Assembly: GCA_027488755.1 (NCBI GenBank)
Contig: JAIYAZ010000075.1
Coordinates: 128,492-192,491, forward strand
DNA length: 64,000 nucleotides
Reading direction: 5' to 3'
From: Verrucomicrobiaceae bacterium
Lineage (GTDB): Bacteria > Verrucomicrobiota > Verrucomicrobiia > Chthoniobacterales > JAATET01
Part shown: piece after piece, positions 37,073 through 46,185 of the stretch
Position numbering within the stretch: position 1 is the first letter of the stretch
Layout of the letters: every line of letters begins with the position of its first letter
Position numbers and translations under genes: made by a program
The notes under the pieces: model-generated
What the model was told of the DNA's origin: nothing
Databases searched by the model: none
What the model saw: the letters and a program-made list of their open reading frames with translations, nothing else

Positions 37073-37624
37073 GTGGACAAAACCCCCGCCATCCTCCTGC
37101 GCCGCATCCGCTTCTCGGAAACCAGCCTCATCTGCGTCTGGCTCACCCGCCACCACGCCAAACTCAAAACCTCCGCCCGCGGCGCGCTCCGGCCCGGCAG
37201 CGCCTTCGCCGGCAAACTCGACCTCTTCTACGAGGCCGACATCGCCTTCGCCCGCGCCCGCTCCGGCGACATCCACGCCCTCCGCGAGGTCGCCCTCATC
37301 CAACCCTTCGACGGCGAAGGCCCACACTACGCCAACCTCGCCGTCGCCGCCTACTTCGCCGACCTCATCGACCGCGCCACCGAGACCGAAGGGCACGCGG
37401 AGGAAGTCTACGACCTGCTCCACCGCGCCGTCGGTTACCTCCGCACCCAGCGCGCCGCCCCCCGCGCGATCACCCACTTCGAGGCCGAACTCTGCCGCGC
37501 CCTCGGCGTCAGCGACCTCGCCGGCCGCCAGGACCCCCTCCACGCCCTCGCCACCCAATGCGGCCGCATCCCCCCCAGCCGCCTCCGCGCCCTGCGCGCT
37601 TGCGGCCCGACCCCGCCGCCGTAA
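37073..37624 (+). CDS. recO: DNA repair protein RecO, short form
   Basis: 183 aa, GTG start directly after the previous stop. The N-terminal OB-fold is typical (TPAILLRRIRFSETSLICVW, KTSARGALRPGSAFAG-LDLF) and so is the helical part (FADLIDRATE, YDLLHRAVGYL). RecO works with RecR in loading RecA. Normal RecO is about 240 residues; here the C-terminal zinc-finger region is missing, with only the single Cys of LRALRACGP at the end. The end is followed within 9 bp by yqgE, so the truncation seems genuine and not a frameshift. Confidence 0.8.
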   Translation: MDKTPAILLRRIRFSETSLICVWLTRHHAKLKTSARGALRPGSAFAGKLDLFYEADIAFARARSGDIHALREVALIQPFDGEGPHYANLAVAAYFADLIDRATETEGHAEEVYDLLHRAVGYLRTQRAAPRAITHFEAELCRALGVSDLAGRQDPLHALATQCGRIPPSRLRALRACGPTPPP

Positions 37625-37633
37625 AATCCCCCC

Positions 37634-38194
37634 ATGCGCGACACGCCCTCCGCGGGAAACATGACGGGCTCGCTCCTCATCGCCCACCCCAACCTGCGCG
37701 ACCCCAACTTCCGCCGCACCATCGTTTTCCTCTCCCACCACCAGGCCGACGACGGCGCCATCGGCCTCGTCCTCAACCGCCCGCTCAAAAAAACCATGGC
37801 GGACCTCTCCGCCACCCCCGGCGAAACCGCCGCCCTGCCCCGCGTCCCCGTCTTCTACGGCGGCCCCGTCGAGCCCGACGACATCCTCCTCGCCAGCATG
37901 CAATGGCAGGAATCCCCCAGCGCCCTCGCCTTCCGCGGCTTCGGCCGCATCAAGGACGAGCCGGTCATCCCCCCCGAATTCCAGCCCGGCCTTCGCGCCT
38001 GGAAGGGCTACTCCGGCTGGAGCCGCGGTCAGCTCGAAAGCGAGATCGCCGAAAAGGCCTGGATCCTCCTGCCGCCCACGCGCCCGCTCATCGAAATGTC
38101 CCAGCCCGACACGGTCTGGCACGAAGTCATGCGCCACCTGGGGCCCATGTATCGCCTCCTCGCCGGCATGCCCGACGACCCCGAGCGAAACTAA
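37634..38194 (+). CDS. YqgE/AlgH family protein
   Basis: 186 aa. Family marks: GSLLIAHPNLRDPNFRRTIV, GAIGLVLNRPL, VFYGGPVEPDDILL, and the closing YSGWSRGQLESEIAEKAWIL. Function is poorly known; AlgH was first described as affecting alginate expression. Last gene of the clpS run; corA faces it with 22 bp between stops. Confidence 0.9.
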   Translation: MRDTPSAGNMTGSLLIAHPNLRDPNFRRTIVFLSHHQADDGAIGLVLNRPLKKTMADLSATPGETAALPRVPVFYGGPVEPDDILLASMQWQESPSALAFRGFGRIKDEPVIPPEFQPGLRAWKGYSGWSRGQLESEIAEKAWILLPPTRPLIEMSQPDTVWHEVMRHLGPMYRLLAGMPDDPERN

Positions 38195-38216
38195 CCCGCC
38201 CCGCGCCCGGCCCCGG

Positions 38217-39212
38217 CTACCACTTCCGCGCCCGCCAGAGCCACAGCACGGCCAGCGCGGAAACCACCGACACAAACGTCGCCACAACGAACGGCCACCA
38301 ACTGTCAATCTCCTGCCACGGCACCTTCACGTTCATGCCGAAGGCGCCGACGACGAGGTTCGCCATCATGATCGCGATCGAGACAATCGTGAACTTCTTG
38401 ATGAGGTGGTTCAGGTTGTTGCTCACGATGGAGGCGCGGGAATCCATCAGCCCGCCCAGCACCTCGGAGTAAATCTGCGCCCGCCGGAAGCACTGCTTGT
38501 TCTCAATCGAGATGTCCTCCAGCACGCCCACCTGGTCGCTGTCAAAGCCGAGCCGCGAGGCCGCCAGCCGGAGCTTCTCGCACAGGCTGCTGTTCGAGCT
38601 CAGCGAGTTCAGGATGTAAACCAGGCTCTTCTCCAGCGCGAACATGTTGAGGAGATATTTGTTCTCCATCGACTTCGCGATCCGCTTCTCCAGCGAATCC
38701 GAGAGCATGTTGATCGCCTTCAGGTGCCCCTCGAAATGCGAGATGGACTGGTAGAGCAACCGCAGAATCACGTCCTGCAGCGAGTTCACCGGGAAGGGCA
38801 CCCGACCCTCGAAAAGCGGCGCGTCGTCCGGCATCACCACCACCAGCACGTCCGCGTAAAGGAACGCCCCGGTCGACGTGACCTTCAGCAAAAAATTATC
38901 GTCCGCGCAGTAGCTCTTCGGCCGCTTGAAAATGACGACCGCGTGATCGGGCTCGTATTCCAACCGCGAGATTTCCTCCGGATCGAGCGCCGACTGGAGC
39001 GTGTGGCTGTCGATGTTGAACCGCGCGAGCAGCTCCGCCTCCTCGGCGGGGCCGGGGTTGTTGTAGGCGATGATCTGGGCGTCCGCCTCGTCGCAGGGCA
39101 TCGGGCGCCCCTCCACTAGACGAAAAAAAGACCGCGTGGTCGGCACGCCCTCAATCGCCGACGTGCCCGGGCGCGGGGCGGGAGCTTCGGCGGTGGCGGT
39201 GAGGTCGTTCAT
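38217..39212 (-). CDS. CorA-family divalent cation transporter
   Basis: 331 aa from the ATG at 39212 (a TTG ten codons earlier is less likely). Large cytosolic N-domain, then two C-terminal spans with the selectivity loop GMNV (AFGMNVKVPW, about 295) followed by WWPFVVATFVSVVSALAVLWL and a basic tail. Magnesium or cobalt are the usual ions of the family. Stand-alone gene, same strand as the aminotransferase 94 bp upstream. Confidence 0.88.
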   Translation of the reverse strand: MNDLTATAEAPAPRPGTSAIEGVPTTRSFFRLVEGRPMPCDEADAQIIAYNNPGPAEEAELLARFNIDSHTLQSALDPEEISRLEYEPDHAVVIFKRPKSYCADDNFLLKVTSTGAFLYADVLVVVMPDDAPLFEGRVPFPVNSLQDVILRLLYQSISHFEGHLKAINMLSDSLEKRIAKSMENKYLLNMFALEKSLVYILNSLSSNSSLCEKLRLAASRLGFDSDQVGVLEDISIENKQCFRRAQIYSEVLGGLMDSRASIVSNNLNHLIKKFTIVSIAIMMANLVVGAFGMNVKVPWQEIDSWWPFVVATFVSVVSALAVLWLWRARKW

Positions 39213-39306
39213 GGCAAAAGCACCCGTCGGTCTCCCTGCCAATACAGCCGAAAGGGGGTGCCCCTCAACCGTTTTGTTACCCGACCCCGCCGCGCGGGCC
39301 GGCGGC

Positions 39307-40644
39307 TCAAGCCGTCAGCCGGTCCAAACCGCGCCGGACCGCCGCAAAAAGCTCGTCGATTTGCGGCCGGGTAATGATCAGCGGCGGCGCCAGCGCGATC
39401 AGGTCGCGGATGCCGCGCACGATCGCGCCCTCCTCGCGGATGAGCTCGGCCGCCTTGAGCCCGAGCAGCTTGCCCGGGGGACGCGTTCCGCCCGGCTCCA
39501 CGAGTTCCGCGGCCCCGATCAGGTGATCGCCCCGCACCTCGCCCACCGCCGGATGATCCGCCAACTCCCGCAGCTTCTGCTGGAAATACGGACCGACGTC
39601 CGTGCGCACCGCGTCGATCAGCCCGAGGCTCTCGATCACCCGCACGTTGGCCAGACCGGCCGCCGCGCACGTGGGGTGGCCCGTGTAGGTGTAACCGTGC
39701 GCGAAGTAACCGCCGGTGTGAATCACATCCGTGATCTCGTTGCTCACCAGCGTGGCCCCGAGCGGCAGGTAGCCGCTGGTCAGCCCCTTCGCGATGTTCA
39801 TCAAGTCCGGATCCAGATCGTCCCGCACGCTCGCGAACCAGCACCCGAGCCGCCCAAAGGCCGTGATGACCTCGTCCGCCACAAACAGAATGTCCCGCTC
39901 GCGGCAGAGCTCGCGCAGCGCCTTGAGGTAACCCGGCGGCGGCACGATCACGCCGCCCGCGCCCTGGATCGGCTCCACAAACATCGCCGCAATCGTCTCC
40001 GACCCCTCCCGGTCAATGATCTCCGCCGTGCGCGCGATTACGTCCGCCCCGTAGGCCTCCGTCGCCGCCGCGCCGTCATGCCACGCGTAGGGCGCGGGAA
40101 TCTTCAAAAAACCCTCCAGCGGCAAATCGAACGGCTCGTAGCAATTCGGCAGCCCCGTCAGGCTCGTCGCCGCCAGCGTCACGCCGTGGTAGGCAAAATT
40201 CCGCGACAACACCTTCCGCTTCTGCGACTTGCCCCGCAGCTTCCAGTAGGCGCGGATGATCTTCAGCGCCGTCTCGTTCGACTCCGAGCCGGAGTTGGAA
40301 TACACCACCCGCTTCAACCGCGCCGGCGCCCGCTCCGCCAGCCACTCCGCCAGCAGCACCGGCGGCTCGGTCGTCGTGTTGAAAAACGACGGATAATAGG
40401 GCAACTGCTCCATCTGCCGGTGCACCGCCTCGACGATCGCCGTGCAGTTGTAACCCACGTTCACGCACCACAACCCCGCCAGCCCGTCGAGCAACCGCCG
40501 GTCATTCTCGTCGATGAGATAACACCCGTCCCCCGTCTTGATCCAGCGCGTGCCCTCGCGGTGCATGTCGCCATGGTGGGTGAAGGGATGAATGTGATGC
40601 GCGCGGTCCTTTTGGCGCAGTTCCTGCAAGGTGGGAGAAACCAT
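39307..40644 (-). CDS. Class III aminotransferase (omega-amino acid:pyruvate type)
   Basis: 445 aa. PLP Lys at K286 (MNIAKGLTSGYLPLG), cofactor Asp D257 (FVADEVITAFGR) and segments SNSGSESNETALKIIRAY and TYTGHPTCAAAGLA are those of the omega-amino acid--pyruvate/putrescine subgroup. Such enzymes move the distal amino group of diamines or beta-alanine to pyruvate. The exact substrate is not visible. Divergent from the glycosyltransferase gene with a 225-bp gap. Confidence 0.88.
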   Translation of the reverse strand: MVSPTLQELRQKDRAHHIHPFTHHGDMHREGTRWIKTGDGCYLIDENDRRLLDGLAGLWCVNVGYNCTAIVEAVHRQMEQLPYYPSFFNTTTEPPVLLAEWLAERAPARLKRVVYSNSGSESNETALKIIRAYWKLRGKSQKRKVLSRNFAYHGVTLAATSLTGLPNCYEPFDLPLEGFLKIPAPYAWHDGAAATEAYGADVIARTAEIIDREGSETIAAMFVEPIQGAGGVIVPPPGYLKALRELCRERDILFVADEVITAFGRLGCWFASVRDDLDPDLMNIAKGLTSGYLPLGATLVSNEITDVIHTGGYFAHGYTYTGHPTCAAAGLANVRVIESLGLIDAVRTDVGPYFQQKLRELADHPAVGEVRGDHLIGAAELVEPGGTRPPGKLLGLKAAELIREEGAIVRGIRDLIALAPPLIITRPQIDELFAAVRRGLDRLTA

Positions 40645-40869
40645 GGCTCACGCTACCATCGCCCCCGGCAAAATGCCAGCCATCGCCCGCGGCTTCCTCC
40701 CGCTCCGACCGCACCCCTCCCCGGCCTCCCACCCGGCCAAAATCCGCCCCTTGACCCCCCGCAAAGCCGCCGCCGACCGCCCCGCCCCGTCCGGTTTTCC
40801 GCTTGACCTGCCCGGGGCTTTTGGATTCCTTCGCCGCGTTTTGAATGAGGGGAATCACTGACCGATTCA
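40645..40869. other. Divergent intergenic region
   Basis: 225 bp between the aminotransferase and glycosyltransferase starts, presumably two promoters. TTGACC at 40803-40808 is the only -35-like hexamer that I notice and no -10 fits at 16-18 bp. GGGGAATCA a few bases before the plus-strand start may contain the ribosome-binding site (GAGGGG at 40847-40852). No repeat or gene seen. Confidence 0.35.
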
Positions 40870-42366
40870 ATGGAAGCGGTTTTTAATCACTATTTCTGGG
40901 GCGCGTCCTATCTCGTCGTCCTCATTGGCTTGTCGGCTTACGGAATCCACCGTTGGTCGATCATCTATCTATTCCTCAAGCACATCCGCCGCCAGGTGGA
41001 GCCCAAAAGCCACTTCACCGAGCTCCCCGCCGTCACCGTCCAGCTCCCCCTCTACAACGAATACTACGTCATCCGCCGGCTGCTGAACGCCGTCGCCGCC
41101 CTCGACTACCCCCGCGAAAAGCTCCAGGTCCAGGTCCTCGACGACTCCACCGACGAGACCCGCGCCATCGCCGCCGCGGAATGCGAACGCCTCCGCGCCG
41201 AGGGCCTCGACATCGTCCACCTCCACCGCACCGACCGCACCGGCTTCAAGGCCGGCGCCCTCGAGAACGGCCTGCGCACCGCCACCGGCGAATTCATCTT
41301 CATCCTCGACGCCGACTTCGTCCCGGAACCCGACGTCCTCAAGCGCTCCATCGACTACTTCACCGACCCCGCCATCGGCATGGTCCAGATGCGCTGGGGC
41401 CACCTCAACCGCAACGACTCCCTCCTCACCCGCATCCAGGCCATGTTCCTGGACGGCCACCTCCTCCTCGAACAAACCGCCCGCTGCCGCAGCGGCCGCT
41501 TCTTCAACTTCAACGGCACCGCCGGCATCTGGCGCCGCCAGGCCATCGAAGACGCCGGCGGCTGGGAACACGACACCCTCACCGAAGACCTCGACCTCAG
41601 CTACCGCTCCCAGCTCGCCGGCTGGAAGTTTGAGTTCCTCCCCGACATCGTCATCCCCGCCGAGCTCCCGCCCGACATGAACGGCTTCAAGAGCCAGCAG
41701 CACCGCTGGACCAAGGGCTCCATCCAGACCTGCATCAAAATGCTCGGCACCATCTGGCGCGCCCCCATCCCCTTCCTCCTCAAGGTCGAGGCCACCATGC
41801 ACCTCACCTCGAACTTCGGCTACCTCCTCCTCGCCCTCCTCTGCGTCCTCATGCTCCCGCAGACCATCTCGGGCAAAGCCGCGCCCCACACCTGGCTGGT
41901 CGACGTCCCCATCTTCCTCGCCACCACCGTCTCCATCGCCACCTTCTACATCTGCGCCCAGCGCCACCTGAACCCCCGCGGCTGGATGCGCGACATGCTC
42001 CTCCTCCCGATGCTCATCTCCCTCGCCATCGGCATGTCGGTCAACAACGCCCGCGCCGTCCTCGAGGCCGTCTTCAACCAGCAGTCCGATTTCAACCGCA
42101 CCCCGAAATACGGCGACGCCCGCAAGCCCACCCTCACCCGGCGCAAATCCTACCTCCCCCTCGCCTCCCTCCTCCCCGTCCTCGAGCTCCTCTTCGCCGG
42201 CTATTTTGCCTTTTGCGCCTGGCACGCTATCATGCTCGGCCAATGGACCTCCGTTCCGTTCACCCTCATGTTCTTCGTCGGCTTCAGCTACGTCGCCTCG
42301 AAGTCCGTCGGCTTCTGGCTCCAGCGCTGGGGCTTTGCCGAACGCGAACCCGCTGCCGCGGCGTGA
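40870..42366 (+). CDS. Membrane-bound family 2 glycosyltransferase (cellulose-synthase-like)
   Basis: 498 aa. N-terminal span (about 10-35), catalytic GT-A domain with the processive-type motifs DD 91-92 (VLDDSTDE), DAD 147-149, TED 238-240 and QQHRW 276-280, then four C-terminal spans (about 300-490). This is the layout of processive polysaccharide or glucosylceramide-type synthases (e.g. glucomannan/CslA-like). It builds a polymer or glycolipid at the inner membrane; the sugar cannot be told. Its TGA overlaps the GTG of the L,D-transpeptidase gene (GTGA). Confidence 0.88.
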   Translation: MEAVFNHYFWGASYLVVLIGLSAYGIHRWSIIYLFLKHIRRQVEPKSHFTELPAVTVQLPLYNEYYVIRRLLNAVAALDYPREKLQVQVLDDSTDETRAIAAAECERLRAEGLDIVHLHRTDRTGFKAGALENGLRTATGEFIFILDADFVPEPDVLKRSIDYFTDPAIGMVQMRWGHLNRNDSLLTRIQAMFLDGHLLLEQTARCRSGRFFNFNGTAGIWRRQAIEDAGGWEHDTLTEDLDLSYRSQLAGWKFEFLPDIVIPAELPPDMNGFKSQQHRWTKGSIQTCIKMLGTIWRAPIPFLLKVEATMHLTSNFGYLLLALLCVLMLPQTISGKAAPHTWLVDVPIFLATTVSIATFYICAQRHLNPRGWMRDMLLLPMLISLAIGMSVNNARAVLEAVFNQQSDFNRTPKYGDARKPTLTRRKSYLPLASLLPVLELLFAGYFAFCAWHAIMLGQWTSVPFTLMFFVGFSYVASKSVGFWLQRWGFAEREPAAAA

Positions 42367-42890
42367 TCCCTCGCCTCGCCCCCCTCGCGCTCACCCTCAT
42401 CCTCCTCGCCGGCTGCGCCGAGGACCGCCGCCACGTCCTCGTCATCGACGTGCCCGCCCAGCGCATGACCGTCCTCGACAAGGGCCGCCCCATCGCCACA
42501 TACCCCGTCTCCACGTCGAAATTCGGCATCGGCGACGGCCCCGGCACCTACCGCACCCCGCCCGGCCTCATGAAGGTCCGGAAAAAAATCGGCGACGACG
42601 CCCCCGCCGGCGCGGTCTTCAAATCCCGCCAACCCACCGGCGAAATCCTCGCCGTCAACGCCCCCGGTCGCGACCCCATCGTCACCCGCATCCTCTGGCT
42701 CGACGGCCTCGAACCCGCCAACCGCCAGGCCTTTTCCCGCCACATCTACATCCACGGCACCCCCGAGGAACGCACCATCGGCACCCCCGCCAGCTATGGC
42801 TGCATCCGCATGCGCTCCGCCGACGTTATCGAACTCTACGACCTGGTCGGCGTCGGCGCCCGCGTGAAAGTCGTCACTGGCGACTTGTGA
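42363..42890 (+). CDS. L,D-transpeptidase (YkuD) lipoprotein
   Basis: 175 aa from the GTG at 42363, which overlaps the previous stop. Lipoprotein signal ALTLILLAGC, then a YkuD domain with the catalytic motif H-x-x-SYGCIR: H in YIHGTPEE and S144-Y-G-C147-I-R149. The family makes 3-3 peptidoglycan cross-links or attaches lipoproteins to the wall. A longer frame to 42213 exists, but would bury the lipobox internally, so the GTG start is preferred. Confidence 0.88.
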   Translation: MIPRLAPLALTLILLAGCAEDRRHVLVIDVPAQRMTVLDKGRPIATYPVSTSKFGIGDGPGTYRTPPGLMKVRKKIGDDAPAGAVFKSRQPTGEILAVNAPGRDPIVTRILWLDGLEPANRQAFSRHIYIHGTPEERTIGTPASYGCIRMRSADVIELYDLVGVGARVKVVTGDL

Positions 42891-42981
42891 ACCCCCCGCC
42901 CAACACGCAAGCTGCCAACCGGTCGTGCGCGCCGGCTTGACGCCGCCAGCACCCACCCAATTTCCGCCACCTCCCACCCGC

Positions 42982-44877
42982 ATGGGCACCTCCACCTCCT
43001 CGCTTCCCCGCTGGTTCGCCACCCTCCTCTGGGGCAACTCCGTCGCCCTATCCTGGATGTGGGGCCTCGGCCTCTTCTTCTCCGTCCAGTTCACGACGCA
43101 GTTCGGCCTCTTCGGCCTGCTCACCTTCGCGATCCCGAACTTCATCGGCCTCATGGCCTTCGGGCTCATCACCCAGCACATCGCGAACCGCCACAAGGGC
43201 AAGGGCTCCGAAGCCCTAGCCAGCTTCTTCGTGAGCTGGTCGCGCCCCTTCCGGCTCATCTTCTTCCTCTACCAGATTCTCGCGATCACCCTCACCATCT
43301 TCGCGATCATCCACTACGTCTGGCAGCCCCTCGGCCTTGAGCCCCAGGTCCTCTACCTCCCCCTCACCCTCCTCATCGTCCTCGCCGCCGCCGTCCTCTT
43401 CGGTGAGGAGTTCAACATCAAGCGCATCAAATACAGCCACGGCGCGCTCTTCCTCCTCCTCGCCGCGGCCATCGCCGTCCTCGTGCTCGGTGCCCCCGGC
43501 ATGCCCTCGGTCTCCGAAAAAACCCTGCCCACCCTCCCCGTCTCCGGCTGGGATTTCTGGGGCTACGTCGTCCCCATCATCATCGGCTTCCTCGTCGGCC
43601 CCTGGCTCGACCTCCAGCAATGGCAGCGCGCCATCCAGATGCACCGCGAGCGCGTCTCCGTCGGCTGGGGTTACGTCTTCGGCAGCCTGGAGTTTTTCGC
43701 CCTCCTCCTCTTCCACGGCGGCCTCACCCTCTGGGCCCAGGGCAAGGGCGCCAGCGAGTTCATCCGCGAAGGCCTCGCCGGCTACACTTACGGGCAGGAC
43801 ATGCTCATGCGCTACTTCTTCGAGAACATCACCTCCCACCCCGTGATGTTCATCGCCTACTGCGTCTTCGTCTGCGTCTGCATCCTCACCACGCTCGACA
43901 GCGGTTACATCGCCCTCCGCTGGTTCCTCCAGTCGAACGTCAACACGAGCAACCACGCCATCTTCTCCCTCATCCCCACCCGGCTCGTCACCTCCCCCAT
44001 CCCGATCTACCTCTTCTGCGGCATCGTCGCCCTCGCCGCCGCCGTCCTCGGCCTCGAGCTCGAGTATTTCATGATCTTCTTCGCGACCTTCCTCGTTGGC
44101 TACGAGGCCCTCGGCATCGCCCGCTGCTACGTCTTCAGCCCCGCCAACGCCATCCCGCAGGTGAAGATGTTCTGCATCGGCTCCGTCGCCGTCGTCATCT
44201 TCGCCTTCGGCTACTTCCTCCACCAGCCCGCCCTCCAGATCATCGGCTCGCTCCTCCCCCTCGGTTACGTCCTCTGGCTGCTCATCAAACCCACCTCCGC
44301 CGAGGACTTCGTCTCCCAGGCCGACGAACTCGAATCCCCCGCGAACACCGCCGCCGCCCGCCCCGCCGAGCCCGGCACCATGGCCCCCTCGCCGGTCATC
44401 CCCTCGCCCGCCAGCCACCCCGTCGCCGCAGCCGCCGCCGCCCTCGGCATCCACGACCTCACCGGCCACTTCGAGGGCAAGTGGTTCATCCACCAGTTCG
44501 TCGCCACCTACGCCGACACCAACTCCGTCGGCAACGTCTACTTCGGCATGTATGCCATGTGGGTCGGCAAAACCCGCGAGCTCTTCTTCAACAAGGTGAT
44601 GCCCAAGTTCAACCTCAAGGACACCCCCTTCTACATCCTCACCCGCTCTTTCGAGCACAAGTTCGTCCGCGAGACCCGCGAGTTCGAAGCCGTCAGCGTT
44701 CGCATCAAGATCGCCAGCTTCAACCGCAAATTCGTCACCCTCGCCCACGAAATCTACGACTCCCAGCAGCAGCTCCTCGGCAAAGGCCAGCAGAGCCTCC
44801 TCTTCGTCTCCTCGTCCGACTACCACATGATCGACATCCCGCCCGACGTCTACGCCGCCTTCGTCGTGCACACGTAG
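42982..44877 (+). CDS. Polytopic permease (SSS-like) fused to a hotdog thioesterase domain
   Basis: 631 aa from the ATG at 42982 (a GTG at 42925 is less likely). Residues 1 to about 460 form some 11 or 12 membrane spans, weakly like sodium-solute symporters (GPWLDLQQWQRAIQ, CILTTLDSGYIALRWFLQ). After a Pro/Ala linker (about 465-488), residues about 495-628 are a single hotdog domain: YADTNSVGNVYFGMYAMW and VGKTRELFF match the thioesterases of enediyne polyketide pathways (pattern NSVGNVYFxxYxxWxGxxRExF). I know of no such fusion. A membrane carrier plus thioesterase might take up, trap or release acyl esters. Three bases separate it from the next gene. Confidence 0.75.
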   Translation: MGTSTSSLPRWFATLLWGNSVALSWMWGLGLFFSVQFTTQFGLFGLLTFAIPNFIGLMAFGLITQHIANRHKGKGSEALASFFVSWSRPFRLIFFLYQILAITLTIFAIIHYVWQPLGLEPQVLYLPLTLLIVLAAAVLFGEEFNIKRIKYSHGALFLLLAAAIAVLVLGAPGMPSVSEKTLPTLPVSGWDFWGYVVPIIIGFLVGPWLDLQQWQRAIQMHRERVSVGWGYVFGSLEFFALLLFHGGLTLWAQGKGASEFIREGLAGYTYGQDMLMRYFFENITSHPVMFIAYCVFVCVCILTTLDSGYIALRWFLQSNVNTSNHAIFSLIPTRLVTSPIPIYLFCGIVALAAAVLGLELEYFMIFFATFLVGYEALGIARCYVFSPANAIPQVKMFCIGSVAVVIFAFGYFLHQPALQIIGSLLPLGYVLWLLIKPTSAEDFVSQADELESPANTAAARPAEPGTMAPSPVIPSPASHPVAAAAAALGIHDLTGHFEGKWFIHQFVATYADTNSVGNVYFGMYAMWVGKTRELFFNKVMPKFNLKDTPFYILTRSFEHKFVRETREFEAVSVRIKIASFNRKFVTLAHEIYDSQQQLLGKGQQSLLFVSSSDYHMIDIPPDVYAAFVVHT

Positions 44878-44879
44878 TC

Positions 44880-46166
44880 ATGGTCATTGGTCATTGGTCA
44901 TTGGTGGTTGGTGTGGCCGCCGCCCTGCTTCTCGCCGGCTGCGAAAAACCCGCACCCCCCCCGCCGCCGCCCAAACCCAAGCCCACCCCCGCGGCCACCG
45001 CCACGCCGCCCCCCACGCCCACGCCGATCCCCCGCATCGAAAACAAGCGGCTCGAAACTTCCCGCCTCTTCAGCGGCCTCCGCGTCGAAAGCCGCGTCGA
45101 AGCCGTCCGCGGCAACGAAACCGCCTCCCAGGACCGCACCCAGCCCGGCAGCTACCAGCTCGAACTCACCGTCCGCGCCACCGTCCCCACCGCCAGCCGC
45201 ACCCTCGCCCAAATCAGCGCGAACGACCCCACCCTCGCCGCCGCCCTCCCCGGCCTCGAAGGCCTTCTCGCCACCGCCCGCGTCTCCCCCGCCTTCGAGC
45301 AAATCTACGCCCTCAAGCTCGACTTCCTCCAATCCCGCCTCGCCCGCCTCGACGCCCTCCTCTCCCCGCACAACTTCTACGACTGCGAGACCATCCTCGA
45401 ACTCGAGAACCCCGCCACCGGCGCCCGCGCCCTCCTCCTCCAGGGCGACATGGACGTCAACACCGACGGCTCCGACGGCGACCGCAACTTCACCGTCGAC
45501 GGCTCCTCCATGTTCTTCCAGCCCCAGACCAGCTACCGCTGGCGCCGCCAGACCGACCGCCTCAACCCCTTCACCGAACGCTTCCAAAAACGCCTCGCCG
45601 ACGCCCGCGCCGAACTCAAACGCCCCGAACTCACCGCCGCCCGCCGCGCCGAACTCACCGAGATCGCCCGCCACGCCGACGCCACCCTCTACGAGCTCCG
45701 CACCTACAGCTTCCTCATCGCCGGAGCCGATCCCTACATCGTCCTCCCCCTCTTCATGTTCCGCGCCGACGGCCCCTTCAAACCCGCCATCGGCGACTAC
45801 GCCGCCGTCATCCACGACGGCATCGTCTACCCCGCCATCCTCGGCGACGCCGGCCCCTCCTATAAATTCGGCGAAGCCTCCCTCCGCCTCTGCGAGCAGA
45901 TCAACCCCCGCTCCTCCGCGAACTCCCGCCCCGTCAGCGCGCTGAACGTCACCTACCTCGTCTTCCCCGGCAGCAAGGCCGCCAAAGCCTCCGCTCCCGA
46001 CCTCGCCGCCTGGAGCGCCCGCTGCAACGACCTCCTCGCCCAGCTCGGCCTCACCCCCACCCGTCTCCACGTCTGGGAAAACACCATCCCCCCCTGGCCG
46101 ACCCCCACGCCCTCCCCCAGCCCCACACCCTCGCCCGCGGCAAGCCCCTCCCCCGCCGCCCCGTAA
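44880..46166 (+). CDS. Lipoprotein with GH75 (fungal-type chitosanase-like) domain
   Basis: 428 aa. Lipobox LLLAGC with Cys at 21, then a Pro/Thr/Lys linker. The domain (about 150-340) has the GH75 pattern: GDMDVNTDG (about 189), DPYIVLP (about 285) and the late block GDAGPSYKFGEAS (about 322-334). GH75 enzymes cut chitosan endo-wise. Activity is a family inference. The first eight codons are the translation of a 7-bp tandem array (GGTCATT), so the start is formed by a repeat; GTG codons further on could also serve. Ends in a second Pro/Ser-rich tail. Likely the partner of the permease gene before it or independent. Confidence 0.65.
   Translation: MVIGHWSLVVGVAAALLLAGCEKPAPPPPPPKPKPTPAATATPPPTPTPIPRIENKRLETSRLFSGLRVESRVEAVRGNETASQDRTQPGSYQLELTVRATVPTASRTLAQISANDPTLAAALPGLEGLLATARVSPAFEQIYALKLDFLQSRLARLDALLSPHNFYDCETILELENPATGARALLLQGDMDVNTDGSDGDRNFTVDGSSMFFQPQTSYRWRRQTDRLNPFTERFQKRLADARAELKRPELTAARRAELTEIARHADATLYELRTYSFLIAGADPYIVLPLFMFRADGPFKPAIGDYAAVIHDGIVYPAILGDAGPSYKFGEASLRLCEQINPRSSANSRPVSALNVTYLVFPGSKAAKASAPDLAAWSARCNDLLAQLGLTPTRLHVWENTIPPWPTPTPSPSPTPSPAASPSPAAP
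44881..44912. repeat. 7-bp tandem array (GGTCATT) at the start of the GH75-like gene
   Basis: GGTCATTGGTCATTGGTCAT and the next bases: at least three exact 7-bp units, then GGTGGTT. The array is short, but its 7-bp period matches the arrays in cysS (48536-48560) and uvrC (60541-60570). It encodes the first residues of the signal peptide. Confidence 0.75.
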
Positions 46167-46185
46167 GGTTTTTCCGCCCACGCCC

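Noticed and set aside
42925-42981. GTG start of the permease-thioesterase gene
   Set aside because: The added residues are Pro-rich and not hydrophobic; the ATG at 42982 opens just before the first membrane span.
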